A stretch of DNA of 44,344 bases from an uncultured Acidimicrobiales bacterium (GCA_902805555.1 CADCSY010000104.1:1-44344), one strand, 5' to 3'. Counted from the stretch's first letter, positions 34,308-42,300 are shown. The notes: generated from the letters alone by a model not told the origin. Program-made: numbers and translations.

Positions 34308-35141
34308 TCAGACCTGGCAGGCGCTGCAGTGGTAGGTGAACCTGGAGCCGAAGCGGCTCTTCACCACCACCTGACGGCAACGACGGCACGGCTGGCCGTC
34401 CCGCCCGACCACCTTGAGCTCGTTGCCGAAGCCACCCGGCTTGCCGTAGTAGTCCACGTACGCGTCGCCGGGCTGGGAGACGCCCCGGTGCTTCACGCCG
34501 TCGTGCAGCGTCTCGAGCAGCGCGCGGTGCAGCCGCCGCACGTCCTGGGTGGTGAGGCTGGACGCCTCGCGGTCGTAGCGCAGGCCGGCCGCCCACAGGA
34601 TCTCGTCGGAGTACACGGTGCCGATGCCGGCGATGAACCGGGAGTCCATCAGCAGCTGCTTGAGCTTGACCCTCTGCCTCGTCAGCGCCGCCCCGAACGT
34701 GTTCCAGCTGATCACGTCCTCGAGGGGGTCGAAGCCCATCTCGTCGAGCTCGGGCAGCTGCTCGGACAGCTCCTCGGCGCCCGCCACCAGCGCCTCCCCT
34801 GTGGCCTTGGGGTCGAGCAGCCGGAGCTGGCCGCCGACGGTGAAGGTGACGACGAGCTGGGTGTCGGACGTGACCGGGTCCTTGGCGGCCGCCTTGACGA
34901 GCTGGCTGGTGGTGCCGAGGTTCAGGGCGAGGACGTCGTCCGCCAGCCGGACGAGCAGCCAGGTGCCCTTGCGGGAGATGCCGTCGACCTTCGCCCCCTC
35001 GAGGCGCTCGGCCAGCGGGGGGACCGTCTTGTGACGGGCCGTGACCTTGTCACCGAGGACCTCGACGGACTTGATCTTCCGCCCCACGACCTCCTTCTCG
35101 AGGTCGCGCCGCAGCGTCTCGATCTCCGGCAGCTCAGGCAT
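34308..35141 (-). CDS. mutM: formamidopyrimidine-DNA glycosylase
   Basis: Fpg/MutM (277 aa) excises 8-oxoguanine and formamidopyrimidines and nicks the DNA. The N-terminus MPELPEIETLRRDLEKEVVG supplies catalytic Pro2 and Glu3. The helix-two-turn-helix segment LMDSRFIAGIGTVYSDEILW and the C-terminal zinc finger (CRRC ... YHCSACQ) with KSRFGSRFTYHC complete it. The ATG overlaps the end of rnc by 8 nt, in the conserved order rnc-mutM. Confidence 0.96.
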   Translation of the reverse strand: MPELPEIETLRRDLEKEVVGRKIKSVEVLGDKVTARHKTVPPLAERLEGAKVDGISRKGTWLLVRLADDVLALNLGTTSQLVKAAAKDPVTSDTQLVVTFTVGGQLRLLDPKATGEALVAGAEELSEQLPELDEMGFDPLEDVISWNTFGAALTRQRVKLKQLLMDSRFIAGIGTVYSDEILWAAGLRYDREASSLTTQDVRRLHRALLETLHDGVKHRGVSQPGDAYVDYYGKPGGFGNELKVVGRDGQPCRRCRQVVVKSRFGSRFTYHCSACQV

Positions 35142-35874
35142 CAGGTCCCCCGCCCGTGTCGTCCCGTCGCGCTGCGTCGAGCAGCGCGTGCCAGGCGTCG
35201 CGGGCCGCAGCCTGCTCCGCCTGCTTCTTGGACCTGCCCTCCCCACGTCCCCGCCGCCTGCCGCCGACGGAGACGCCGGCGACGAAGCGCTTGGCGTGGT
35301 CGGGGCCGTCGTCGGCCACGTCGTAGACGGGCAGTGCGTCGTAGCGACGGGCCGCCAGCTCCTGCAGCCTGGTCTTGTAGTCGTGCCCCCCCGGCCCCAG
35401 GGCTGCCTCGGCGATGCGGGTGCCGAGCAGGTCGAGGACCAGGTCGGCCGCAGCGCTCCAGCCGCCGTCGAGGTACGTGGCCCCGATCACCGCCTCGAGG
35501 GCGTCGGCCAGGATCGACGGCTTCTCCCGCCCGCCGCTCCGGGCCTCCCCCTTGCCGAGCAGGACGGCGTCGCCGAGCCGGAGCTCGGTCGCGACCTCGG
35601 CCAGGGCGGCAGCGCTGACGACGGTGGCCCGGACCTTGGCCAGCTCCCCCTCGGGGAGGTGGGGGTAGGTGCGGAACACGTGGTCGGTCACCACGAGGCC
35701 GAGGACGGCGTCGCCGAGGAACTCGAGCCGCTCGTTGGAGGTGCTCCCCGGCACCTCGGAGCACCACGACCGGTGGGCCAGGGCGCGCGCCAGGAGCTCG
35801 GCGTCGGCGAAGCGGCGACCCAGGCGGGCGGTGAGCGCCTCGAGCTCGGGGGCGGGGGCCAGCGCCGCGCTCAG
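35134..35874 (-). CDS. rnc: ribonuclease III
   Basis: RNase III (246 aa with this start) processes rRNA and structured RNAs. The catalytic signature NERLEFLGDAVLGLVVTDHV, the helix-1 motif LLARALAHRSW, and a C-terminal dsRNA-binding domain (KTRLQELAARRYDALPVYDV, KKQAEQAAARDAWHALL) are present. The first GTG in frame (35754) would delete the HRSW helix, so the true start must be earlier. The only candidates before the acpP stop are CTG codons; the CTG at 35874 overlaps the acpP TGA as CTGA, mirroring the ATGA/GTGA overlaps seen elsewhere here. I therefore infer a CTG start. Confidence 0.93.
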   Translation of the reverse strand: MSAALAPAPELEALTARLGRRFADAELLARALAHRSWCSEVPGSTSNERLEFLGDAVLGLVVTDHVFRTYPHLPEGELAKVRATVVSAAALAEVATELRLGDAVLLGKGEARSGGREKPSILADALEAVIGATYLDGGWSAAADLVLDLLGTRIAEAALGPGGHDYKTRLQELAARRYDALPVYDVADDGPDHAKRFVAGVSVGGRRRGRGEGRSKKQAEQAAARDAWHALLDAARRDDTGGGPDA

Positions 35875-36149
35875 GGGAGGCGGGCGCAGACGTAGTCGAC
35901 GGCGTCGCGGACCGTCTTGAGGTCCTCCAGGTCGTCGTCCTCGATGCGGAAGCCCTCGACCTGGTCGCTCATCGCCTCCTCGATCGCCTCGACCAGCTCG
36001 ATGAGGGCAAGGCTGTCGGCCTCGAGGTCGTCGGTGAACGACTGCCCCTCGGAGATGGAGGACGACTCGATCTCGAGGATGTCGGCGAGGCGGTCACGGA
36101 TGATCTCGAACACGGCGCTTCGGTCCATCGGGGGCGTCTCGGCGGGCAC
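35871..36149 (-). CDS. acpP: acyl carrier protein
   Basis: An ACP of about 85-92 residues. The phosphopantetheine site is Ser46 in LEADSLALIELVEAIEEAMS, and the protein is acidic and four-helical in pattern (IIRDRLADILEIESSSISEG at the start). It carries growing acyl chains in fatty acid synthesis. Two starts are possible. GTG at 36149 has GAGGAG 5 nt upstream and is used; ATG at 36128 gives the core protein MDRSAVFEIIRDR. It lies between plsX and rnc, a standard fatty-acid/phospholipid gene order. Confidence 0.95.
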   Translation of the reverse strand: MPAETPPMDRSAVFEIIRDRLADILEIESSSISEGQSFTDDLEADSLALIELVEAIEEAMSDQVEGFRIEDDDLEDLKTVRDAVDYVCARLP

Positions 36150-36273
36150 CGGGGCTCCTCGCAATCGGGGCTCTGACGAACGGGGATCGGGCGAACGAGG
36201 CTGGGCGTTCGGGAACTGGGCGGTCGGACGGTACACCACCCGGACCTGACCGCCGGTGACCCGAGGAGCGGTC

Positions 36274-37263
36274 TCAGTCCGCGACGGCGGCCGCGATCGC
36301 CCGGATCAGGTCGGCGGCCACCATCTCCCTGGCCACACCGAGGGCGTTGACCACGGCCCGCTCGGAGCTCGATCCGTGGCTGATGATGCAGACCCCGTCG
36401 ACACCGAGGAGCATCGCACCCCCGTAGGTGTCGGGGTCGAGCTCCTCCACGAGCGGCTCGAGCGCGGGCCACAGCACCGAGAAGGCCTGCTCCCGTTCGG
36501 GCGACGACGCCGCCGCCTCGAGGATCTTCCCCTGGATGAAGCGCATCCCGCCCTCGAGGGTCTTCAGCACGACGTTGCCGGTGAAGCCGTCGGTGACCAC
36601 GACGTCGACGTCGTCCCCCATCACGTCTCGACCCTCGACGTTGCCGACGAAGTGGATGCCGTCTGCCGCAGCCAGCAGGCCGTGCGCCTCCTTGACCAGC
36701 GTGGAGCCCTTCGTCTCCTCCTCGCCGATCGACAGCAGCCCCACCCGTGGCGCGTCCACGCCGAAGCGCGACGTGGCGAAGACGGCGCCCATCTGGGCGA
36801 ACTGCACCAGCCACTCGGGCTGGCAGTCGGCGTTGGCGCCGGCGTCGAGCAGGATCGTCGGCGTCGAGCCGGGGACCGGGATGGGGGTGGCGATCGCAGG
36901 GCGCTTGACGCCCTTGATCCGTCCCATGCGCAACAGGGCAGACGCCATCGTGGCGCCGGTGTTGCCGGCGCTGATCATCGCCGAGGCACGACCGTCCCGC
37001 ACCGCCTCTGCCGCCCGCACCAGCGAGGAGTCCTTCTTCGTCCGCACCGACGCACCGGGGTCGTCGTGCATGCCGATCACCTCGTTGCAGGCGAGGACCT
37101 CGAGCTCGTCCCCGCCGGCGGCGGCGATGGCCTCGGGCTGGCCGACGAGGAGCACGTCGACGCCCAGCTCGGCGATGGCCCGCCTGGCGCCGGCGACGAT
37201 GGCGGCCGGCGCGTGGTCGCCGCCCATCGCGTCGAGCGCGAGCGGCAGCGCGGCGTCGCTCAT
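36274..37263 (-). CDS. plsX: phosphate acyltransferase PlsX
   Basis: PlsX (329 aa) converts acyl-ACP and phosphate to acyl-phosphate, the first step toward phosphatidic acid. LPLALDAMGGDHAPAAIVAG at the N-terminus, AMISAGNTGATMASALLRMG, LLDAGANADCQPEWLVQFA and VVVTDGFTGNVVLKTLEGG are family signatures. The ATG at 37263 has AGAGGTGG upstream. A longer in-frame ORF (to 37728) overlaps rpmF and is rejected. With acpP and cdsA in this window, it makes a membrane-lipid set. Confidence 0.96.
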   Translation of the reverse strand: MSDAALPLALDAMGGDHAPAAIVAGARRAIAELGVDVLLVGQPEAIAAAGGDELEVLACNEVIGMHDDPGASVRTKKDSSLVRAAEAVRDGRASAMISAGNTGATMASALLRMGRIKGVKRPAIATPIPVPGSTPTILLDAGANADCQPEWLVQFAQMGAVFATSRFGVDAPRVGLLSIGEEETKGSTLVKEAHGLLAAADGIHFVGNVEGRDVMGDDVDVVVTDGFTGNVVLKTLEGGMRFIQGKILEAAASSPEREQAFSVLWPALEPLVEELDPDTYGGAMLLGVDGVCIISHGSSSERAVVNALGVAREMVAADLIRAIAAAVAD

Positions 37264-37271
37264 GGCGCCAC

Positions 37272-37285
37272 CTCTCGCACGAGAG
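37272..37285. promoter_or_regulatory. palindrome just upstream of plsX
   Basis: A perfect 14-bp inverted repeat CTCTCG-CA-CGAGAG lies 9 nt before the plsX ATG and overlaps its ribosome binding site. In the mRNA it would form a short hairpin that could hide the site. FapR operators, known for plsX in Bacillus, are AT-rich and do not resemble this. Confidence 0.35.
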
Positions 37286-37346
37286 CAGCGCCTGTGGCAG
37301 GGCAGGTCATGGTGGCTCGGGGGGACCTGAGGGACGAGGCCCGGTC

Positions 37347-37523
37347 TCAGACCTCGATGGCCTGGCGGCCGCCGTACCAGCCGCACGACGGGCACACGAC
37401 GTGGGGCAGCTTGGCCGACGAGCACTGCGGGCAGACGCTGCGGGGCGGGGCGTCGAGGGTCCAGGCGGACGCCCGCCGGCTGCGGCTCTTGGCCTTGCTC
37501 GTCTTCTTCTTGGGGACGGCCAT
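37347..37523 (-). CDS. rpmF: 50S ribosomal protein L32
   Basis: L32 (58 aa). The basic N-terminus MAVPKKKTSKAKSRSRRAS and the zinc-ribbon cysteines in CPQCSSAKLPHVVCPSCGWY (CxxC...CxxC) identify it; this is the zinc-binding (C+) type. CAGGAGAAG precedes the ATG. It lies in the yceD-rpmF-plsX order common in bacteria, but with a 221-nt gap to DUF177 that has its own promoter-like sequence. Confidence 0.97.
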   Translation of the reverse strand: MAVPKKKTSKAKSRSRRASAWTLDAPPRSVCPQCSSAKLPHVVCPSCGWYGGRQAIEV

Positions 37524-37618
37524 TGCCGGCTTCTCCTGCGGGTCGTTGTCGTGCGGTGCCCGCCGAGAGGGGCGCGTCCGGTGCGCGTGCGCACTGCGGC
37601 CCGGGGGGCGACCGACAG

Positions 37619-37647
37619 AGGCTACCGGCTGGCACCGGCGCGACGAA
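37619..37647 (-). promoter_or_regulatory. candidate promoter of rpmF
   Basis: TTCGTC (37642-37647), a 17-nt spacer and TAGCCT (37619-37624) on the minus strand, about 95 nt before the rpmF start. The layout and the sequence around TAGCCT match the ffh promoter candidate at 26274-26302. Confidence 0.5.
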
Positions 37648-37679
37648 ACCGGCCCCCGCCCGACCCTTCCGACACGGTC

Positions 37680-37725
37680 CGGTCGTCGACCGCCCCGCCG
37701 TCCACCAGCACCTCCGGTCGACCGG
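37680..37725. promoter_or_regulatory. two related palindromes upstream of rpmF promoter
   Basis: CGGTCG-T-CGACCG (37680-37692) and CCGGTCGACCGG (37714-37725) share the core GGTCG...CGACC and are centred about 33 bp apart, three helical turns. They lie 33 bp or more upstream of the rpmF -35 candidate, between it and the DUF177 stop. A pair of phased binding sites is one reading; a chance result of high GC is another. Confidence 0.35.
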
Positions 37726-37744
37726 CACGTCGGCTCGGCCGGCG

Positions 37745-38263
37745 CTACCCGTCGTCGAAGGTGAGGCCCTCGAGACCGCCCCAGCGTGGGTCGACCGGGG
37801 CGTCGCCGCAGTCGCAGTCGACCTCGTTGCGGTCCACCCCGCACGTGGGGCACAGCCCGAGGCAGTCGTCCTTGCACAGGGGGGCGATGGGGAGCTCGAG
37901 CAGCACGGCCTCCCGGGCGACCGGCTCGAGGTCGATGCGGTCGCCGTCGAGCAGCAGCGTCTCCCCCTCCGTGGGCTGCGCCTCGAACACCTCGAGCACC
38001 TCGCTGCGCAACGTTCCGGTGATCGGCGTCAGGCAGCGCCGGCACGAGCCGGCCCACGGCGCCTCGACCACGCCCTTCGCGACCGCTCCCTCGTTGAGCG
38101 ACTCGAGGCGCACCTCGACGTGGACGGGGGAGCCCCCGGGCATCCGGGTGTCGATCACCTGCAGCTCCTCCATCGGCGCGTCGACCACCTCCAGGCGCGA
38201 CGAGCCGGCGCGCCGCAGGAGGTCGGCGACGCTCACCACGAACGGCCTCCGGGGGGTGACCAC
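37745..38263 (-). CDS. YceD family (DUF177) protein
   Basis: A 172-residue DUF177 protein. WAGSCRRCLTPITGTLRSEV and the Cys-rich CKDDCLGLCPTCGVDRNEVD followed by CDCG are the family marks; the cysteines could bind zinc. YceD proteins lie upstream of rpmF across bacteria and are linked to 23S rRNA accumulation in plants and E. coli; the exact role is unclear. GTG start, 3 nt after the coiled-coil gene. Confidence 0.93.
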   Translation of the reverse strand: MVTPRRPFVVSVADLLRRAGSSRLEVVDAPMEELQVIDTRMPGGSPVHVEVRLESLNEGAVAKGVVEAPWAGSCRRCLTPITGTLRSEVLEVFEAQPTEGETLLLDGDRIDLEPVAREAVLLELPIAPLCKDDCLGLCPTCGVDRNEVDCDCGDAPVDPRWGGLEGLTFDDG

Positions 38264-38266
38264 GGC

Positions 38267-38842
38267 TCAGGAGTCCTGGTCGAAGAAGTCGGTGTCGGAG
38301 GACCCGGGGTCGTCGGCGGCCACTGCAGCCATCGGCTGCTCCGCCGCCGACCCGTCGGCCGTGCCCTGCAGGCGCGCCCTCCCGGCCTGGACCGTCTTCC
38401 TCGTCCGCTCGAGGACCACCTCGAACTGGGCGAGCTTCTGGTCGCAGTAGTCCTCGGCCTCGTGGCGCAGTCGCCGGGACTCCGCCTCGGCGTCCTCGAC
38501 CGTCCTGCGAGCCGTGTGCTGGGCGGTGCGCACGACCTCGGTCCGCTGCACCATGCGCTCGGCCTGGACGCGGGCCTGGTCGAGGATGTCGTCCCCCTGG
38601 CGCTGGACCTTGGCGAGGAACTCGTCGCGCTCGCGCAGCAGCCAGCGGGCCTGGCGCAGCTCCTCCGGCAGGCGCTCGGCCGCCTCCTCGACGAGCTCGA
38701 GGACCTCGTCGCGGTTGATCATCACCGAGGACGACAGCGGCATCGGTCGCGCGTTGCCGACGAGGTCGGCCACCTGCCGCAGCAGGGACTCGACCTCACC
38801 CGCGCCCGCGGCTGCGAACTCCTCGTCGTCCTCTGTCGTCAC
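38267..38842 (-). CDS. coiled-coil protein, Rv2927c-like (DivIVA-like helix)
   Basis: 191 residues, mostly helical. MPLSSSVMINRDEVLELVEE followed by AAERLPEELRQARWLLRERD is the conserved part. A long Glu/Arg/Gln-rich coiled coil follows (about 75-155), then a disordered tail. Its position between coaD and DUF177 matches Rv2927c of M. tuberculosis. A DivIVA-like role at the pole or septum is possible but not shown. The GTG overlaps the coaD stop as GTGA. Confidence 0.85.
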   Translation of the reverse strand: MTTEDDEEFAAAGAGEVESLLRQVADLVGNARPMPLSSSVMINRDEVLELVEEAAERLPEELRQARWLLRERDEFLAKVQRQGDDILDQARVQAERMVQRTEVVRTAQHTARRTVEDAEAESRRLRHEAEDYCDQKLAQFEVVLERTRKTVQAGRARLQGTADGSAAEQPMAAVAADDPGSSDTDFFDQDS

Positions 38843-39318
38843 TGGTCGAACTTCTCCTTGAGGCCGCGCAGCACGGCATCCGAGACCATCGCGCTCACGT
38901 CACCTCCGAACCTCGCGATGTCACGGATGAACTTCGACGCCAGGTACGAGTGCGCCGAGGCAGACGGGAGGAACAGGGTGTGCACGCCGGAGATGGTGAG
39001 GTTGGTCTGGGCCTGGGCCATCTCGTTCTCGAAGTCGACCACAGCCCGCAGCCCCTTGATGATGAAGTCGGCCCCGACGTCCCTCGCCACGTCGACGACG
39101 AGCTTCGACATGGAGATCACCTCGACGTTGTCGAGGTGGACGAGCGACTCGCGGATCATCTCCTGGCGCTCTTCGAGGGTGAAGAGCATGCCCGACTTCT
39201 GCGGGTTGCGGATGGCGGCGACGACCACCCGGTCGAACAGGTAGGAGGCCGTCTCCACGAGCTCCTGGTGCCCGTTGTGGAAGGGGTCGAAGGACCCGGG
39301 ATAGAGCACGGTCGCCAC
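38839..39318 (-). CDS. coaD: phosphopantetheine adenylyltransferase
   Basis: CoaD (159 aa) makes dephospho-CoA from 4'-phosphopantetheine and ATP. ATVLYPGSFDPFHNGHQELV contains the nucleotidyltransferase HxGH-type motif (HNGH), VVAAIRNPQKSGMLFTLEER follows, and SAHSYLASKFIRDIARFGGD is the second ATP-binding segment. The GTG at 39318 has GAGGAG upstream. It pairs with rsmD, the usual arrangement. Confidence 0.96.
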   Translation of the reverse strand: MATVLYPGSFDPFHNGHQELVETASYLFDRVVVAAIRNPQKSGMLFTLEERQEMIRESLVHLDNVEVISMSKLVVDVARDVGADFIIKGLRAVVDFENEMAQAQTNLTISGVHTLFLPSASAHSYLASKFIRDIARFGGDVSAMVSDAVLRGLKEKFDQ

Positions 39319-39344
39319 GTGGGCCTCCTCGTCGAGGTGTGCTG

Positions 39345-39869
39345 CTACCGGCGAGCTGCGAGGCTGATCACGGTAGTGCCGTACCGCCTGACCCGGACAA
39401 TCTCCCACCCGGGCGGGACAGCCACCTCTCGGTCGGACTCGAGCACGGCGACGTCGGCGAGGAGCGAGGTGAGCAGGGAGGTCCACCCCTCGTCGGCGAG
39501 CGCGTACGGCGGGTCGAGGATCGCGAGGTCGACGGGTCGGGGGGGACCGGCGAGGAAGCGGGAGACGTCGCTGCGGACGACCTCGGCCACGTCTGCGAAG
39601 CCTGTCGCGGCGACGTTGGCCCGGATGGCGGCGACGGCGCGCGGGTCGGCGTCCACGAAGGTGGCGGACCTGGCGCCCCGGGACAGCGCCTCGAGCCCCA
39701 TCGCCCCCGAGCCGGCGTAGAGGTCGACGACCTTCGCGCCGTCCAGGGCGTCGAGGCTGGTGAGGGCGTTGAAGGTGGCTTCTCGGACACGGTCCCCCGT
39801 CGGGCGGGTGGCGGTGCCCTCGGGGCTGACGAGGCGCCGGCCCCGAGCCAGGCCGGCCACGATCCGCAC
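39345..39869 (-). CDS. rsmD: 16S rRNA (guanine(966)-N2)-methyltransferase RsmD
   Basis: RsmD (174 aa). RIVAGLARGRRLVSPEGTAT and RPTGDRVREATFNAL at the start, the SAM motif VVDLYAGSGAMGLEALSRGA, and the catalytic LAILDPPYAL (N/D-PPY) are clear. The GTG at 39869 has no ribosome binding site but lies 7 nt after TACGGT, the expected position for a leaderless mRNA. Longer upstream ORFs overlap the divergent zinc-ribbon gene. Confidence 0.94.
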   Translation of the reverse strand: MRIVAGLARGRRLVSPEGTATRPTGDRVREATFNALTSLDALDGAKVVDLYAGSGAMGLEALSRGARSATFVDADPRAVAAIRANVAATGFADVAEVVRSDVSRFLAGPPRPVDLAILDPPYALADEGWTSLLTSLLADVAVLESDREVAVPPGWEIVRVRRYGTTVISLAARR

Positions 39870-39876
39870 CGGGCGG

Positions 39877-39882
39877 ACCGTA
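39877..39882 (-). promoter_or_regulatory. -10 candidate of leaderless rsmD transcript
   Basis: TACGGT on the minus strand ends 7 nt before the rsmD GTG, so transcription would start at the start codon. No clear -35 is visible. It lies in the short region divergent to the 68-aa zinc-ribbon gene. Confidence 0.45.
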
Positions 39883-39972
39883 GCGGGACCGGTCGGCACC
39901 CTGGCCCGCCGGTACCGTCGCCCAGGTGACGAGCGGGTCCCTGACCGCTGCAGCGCGCCAGGACGACCGGCC

Positions 39973-40179
39973 GTGAGCGACCCGTTCGACCAGCGCTCGA
40001 CGGGGCTCGAGCCGGAGGCGGAGATCGACTGCATCGACTGCGGCGGACCCTGCCGGCTCACGTCCCACCCCCCGGAGGCGGGGTGGCAGCCGGGGGACCT
40101 CGCCACCTACCGCTGCCGGGACTGCCACGACCGCTGGGACCTGCTCCTGCCGGGCGGGGACGAGCTCGACCCGTCCTGA
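39973..40179 (+). CDS. small zinc-ribbon protein
   Basis: 68 residues from a GTG start with AGGACG upstream. Two CxxC pairs, DCIDCGGPC and YRCRDCHDRWDLLLPGGDE, form a likely zinc ribbon; the rest is acidic. No named family is recognised. It is divergent from rsmD and convergent with the GGDEF-EAL gene, and is followed by a hairpin. Possible roles (nucleic-acid or protein binding) are guesses. Confidence 0.7.
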   Translation: MSDPFDQRSTGLEPEAEIDCIDCGGPCRLTSHPPEAGWQPGDLATYRCRDCHDRWDLLLPGGDELDPS

Positions 40180-40191
40180 CGCCTGGGGGCT

Positions 40192-40209
40192 GACCTGCTC
40201 AGGCAGGTC
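40192..40209. terminator. hairpin between convergent genes
   Basis: A perfect 7-bp stem GACCTGC/GCAGGTC with loop TCAG lies 12 nt after the zinc-ribbon stop and 37 nt after the GGDEF-EAL stop (reading the other way). Its place between two converging genes fits a two-way terminator; no T-run is present on either side. Confidence 0.5.
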
Positions 40210-40245
40210 CTGGCCCGGGGCGGCGAGGTCGGTGCCGGATCGACG

Positions 40246-42300
40246 TCAGGTGTTGGATCGCACGGGGATGACCGCCGGAAACGCCGCATCGGCGTCGTCG
40301 AGCGACCACGCCCGGCCCGAGTTCCGATCCAGCCAGGCGAGGAACGAGGCAGCCGGGACCGGGCGGCTGAAGTAGTAGCCCTGCGCCTCGTCGCAGCCGA
40401 TCGAGGCGAGCAGCCTCGAGGTCTCGGCGGTCTCCACGCCCTCGGCCACGACGGTCAGCCCGAGGCGGTGCGCCAGGTCGACCGTGGAGCGGGTGATGAC
40501 GGCGTCGCTGTGGTCCTCGGTCATGTTCGTGATGAACGACTTGTCGATCTTCATCTCGTTGATCGGCAGCTGCTTGAGGTACGACAGGCTCGAGTGGCCG
40601 GTGCCGTAGTCGTCGACCGACAGCCTCACCCCGAGCCTGCGCAGCTCGACCAGGCCCTGCCGCGACCGCTCCGGATCGGCCATGATCATCGTCTCGGTGA
40701 TCTCGAGCACCAGGCGGTGCGGCTGCACGCCGGTCACCTCGAGCTGCTCGGCGACGAAGGCGGGGAACTCGGGGTCGAGGAGGGTGCGGGGCGAGAGGTT
40801 CACCGCCACGGAGATGTCGTGGCCGTTGGCCGCCCACCGCTTGCACTCCCCCAGCGCCTGACCGATGACGAAGGCGGTCAGGGCGTGGATCAGGCCCGTC
40901 TGCTCGGCGATCGGGATGAAGTCGGATGGTGGCACGACACCCTGCCGCGGGTGCTCCCACCGGATGAGCGCCTCCGCACCGGTCGCCGCCTGCGTCTCCA
41001 CCGACACCTTCGGCTGGTAGTGCACCACGAACTGTCCGGCCTCGAGCGCCGTCTGCAGCTCGCCGACGAGCGCCAGGCGGCTGGGCGAGTTGTGGTCGAG
41101 CGACGGGTGGTAGGTCACCGACGGCTGGTGGGTGTCCTTGGCCACGTACATGGCGACGTCGGCCCGCTGCATGAGCGTGTCGACGTCGGCGCCGTGCTCG
41201 GGGTAGATCGACACGCCGATGCTCCCGGTCGTCGACAGGCTCAAGCCGTCGATCTTGATGGGCTGGCTGAGCGCCTCGTGGAGGCGGCCGGCGACGTCGA
41301 TCGCGGTCTGCACGTTCGGCAGGCCGGGCAGGACGACGCCGAACTCGTCACCGCCGAGCCGGGCCACGGTGTCGCCTGGACGCACCGCCTCCTGCAGGCG
41401 GGGGCCGACCCACTGCAGGATCCTGTCGCCGACGTGGTGGCCGAGGGTGTCGTTGACCTCCTTGAACCGGTCGAGGTCGATGAGCATGATCGCAGCGATG
41501 GTGCCCTGGCGGGAGGCGGCCTGGATGGCATCGTCGGTGCGCTGGCGGAACAGGAGCCGGTTCGGGAGCCCCGTCAGGCTGTCGTGGCGCGCCTGGTGCT
41601 CCTTCTCGAGCGACACCGTGGCGCTCCGGTAGGCGACGCCGAGCGGCACGAGGAGCAGCGGCAGCAGCAAGACGTTGGCGTTGCCGACCACGACGGCCAC
41701 CGGCGCCAGGGCCAGCAGGGCGGTGTTGGCGATCGTCTGGTAGGCGAAGTCCTCACGGAACACGCTGAGGAGCGGCAGGCGCTGGGCCAGCGCGAGGGCG
41801 ACGCCTGTGATCGACACGTTCGTGACGAAGAAGACCAGCGCCGCGGCGATGGCGGCGAACAGCGCCCGGTTGGACGACAGCATCGTGGTCGTGCTCTCGT
41901 CGACGGGCCCCTTCAGGAGGTCGACGGTCACCCCCGCCGCCACGATGCACAGCACGTACTGCGCGGCGTTGAACAGGACCTTCCACCAGCTCTTGCGAGC
42001 GACGACGTCTGCGACCATCGCGCTGGCCGCCAGCGTCAGCGCGGCGAGTGCAGGACCTGCGGCCAGCAGGATCGCGAAGGCGAACGTGTTCGACGTCGTC
42101 AGCTCGAGGCCCTCCCGACCGAGGGGCGCGTTGATCGGGCGCAGCTCCCCCAGCAACGTGAAGACTGCGAGGAGCAGCAGGACCTCGGGTTCGACGTCTG
42201 CCAGCGGGGCGTGCGGCAGGAGGAACCACACGACCGCGGCGACGGCCGCGGCGTAGACGCCGACGATGTAGCGGGAGGCACTTGCAGGCAGGCGGTTCAT
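40246..42300 (-). CDS. membrane GGDEF-EAL protein (cyclic-di-GMP synthesis/degradation)
   Basis: A protein of about 684 residues. The first 225 residues hold 7-8 hydrophobic helices, a MASE-like sensor. The diguanylate cyclase domain (about 235-400) has an intact active site LGGDEF (317-321) and an I-site RPGD ending five residues before it, so product inhibition is possible. The EAL phosphodiesterase domain (about 410-660) keeps EALIRW (E444), N502, DDYGTG (564-569) and AEGVE, all expected for activity. Both domains look catalytically competent; the net direction is unknown. ATG at 42300 is used; GTG at 42303 is one codon earlier, and neither has a ribosome binding site. It lies 71 nt downstream of a 34-aa membrane-peptide gene and is probably in its operon, under a WhiG/FliA-like promoter. 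Confidence 0.95.
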   Translation of the reverse strand: MNRLPASASRYIVGVYAAAVAAVVWFLLPHAPLADVEPEVLLLLAVFTLLGELRPINAPLGREGLELTTSNTFAFAILLAAGPALAALTLAASAMVADVVARKSWWKVLFNAAQYVLCIVAAGVTVDLLKGPVDESTTTMLSSNRALFAAIAAALVFFVTNVSITGVALALAQRLPLLSVFREDFAYQTIANTALLALAPVAVVVGNANVLLLPLLLVPLGVAYRSATVSLEKEHQARHDSLTGLPNRLLFRQRTDDAIQAASRQGTIAAIMLIDLDRFKEVNDTLGHHVGDRILQWVGPRLQEAVRPGDTVARLGGDEFGVVLPGLPNVQTAIDVAGRLHEALSQPIKIDGLSLSTTGSIGVSIYPEHGADVDTLMQRADVAMYVAKDTHQPSVTYHPSLDHNSPSRLALVGELQTALEAGQFVVHYQPKVSVETQAATGAEALIRWEHPRQGVVPPSDFIPIAEQTGLIHALTAFVIGQALGECKRWAANGHDISVAVNLSPRTLLDPEFPAFVAEQLEVTGVQPHRLVLEITETMIMADPERSRQGLVELRRLGVRLSVDDYGTGHSSLSYLKQLPINEMKIDKSFITNMTEDHSDAVITRSTVDLAHRLGLTVVAEGVETAETSRLLASIGCDEAQGYYFSRPVPAASFLAWLDRNSGRAWSLDDADAAFPAVIPVRSNT

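Noticed and set aside
37272-37285. FapR-type operator at plsX
   Set aside because: Known FapR sites are AT-rich; this palindrome is GC-rich and overlaps the ribosome binding site.
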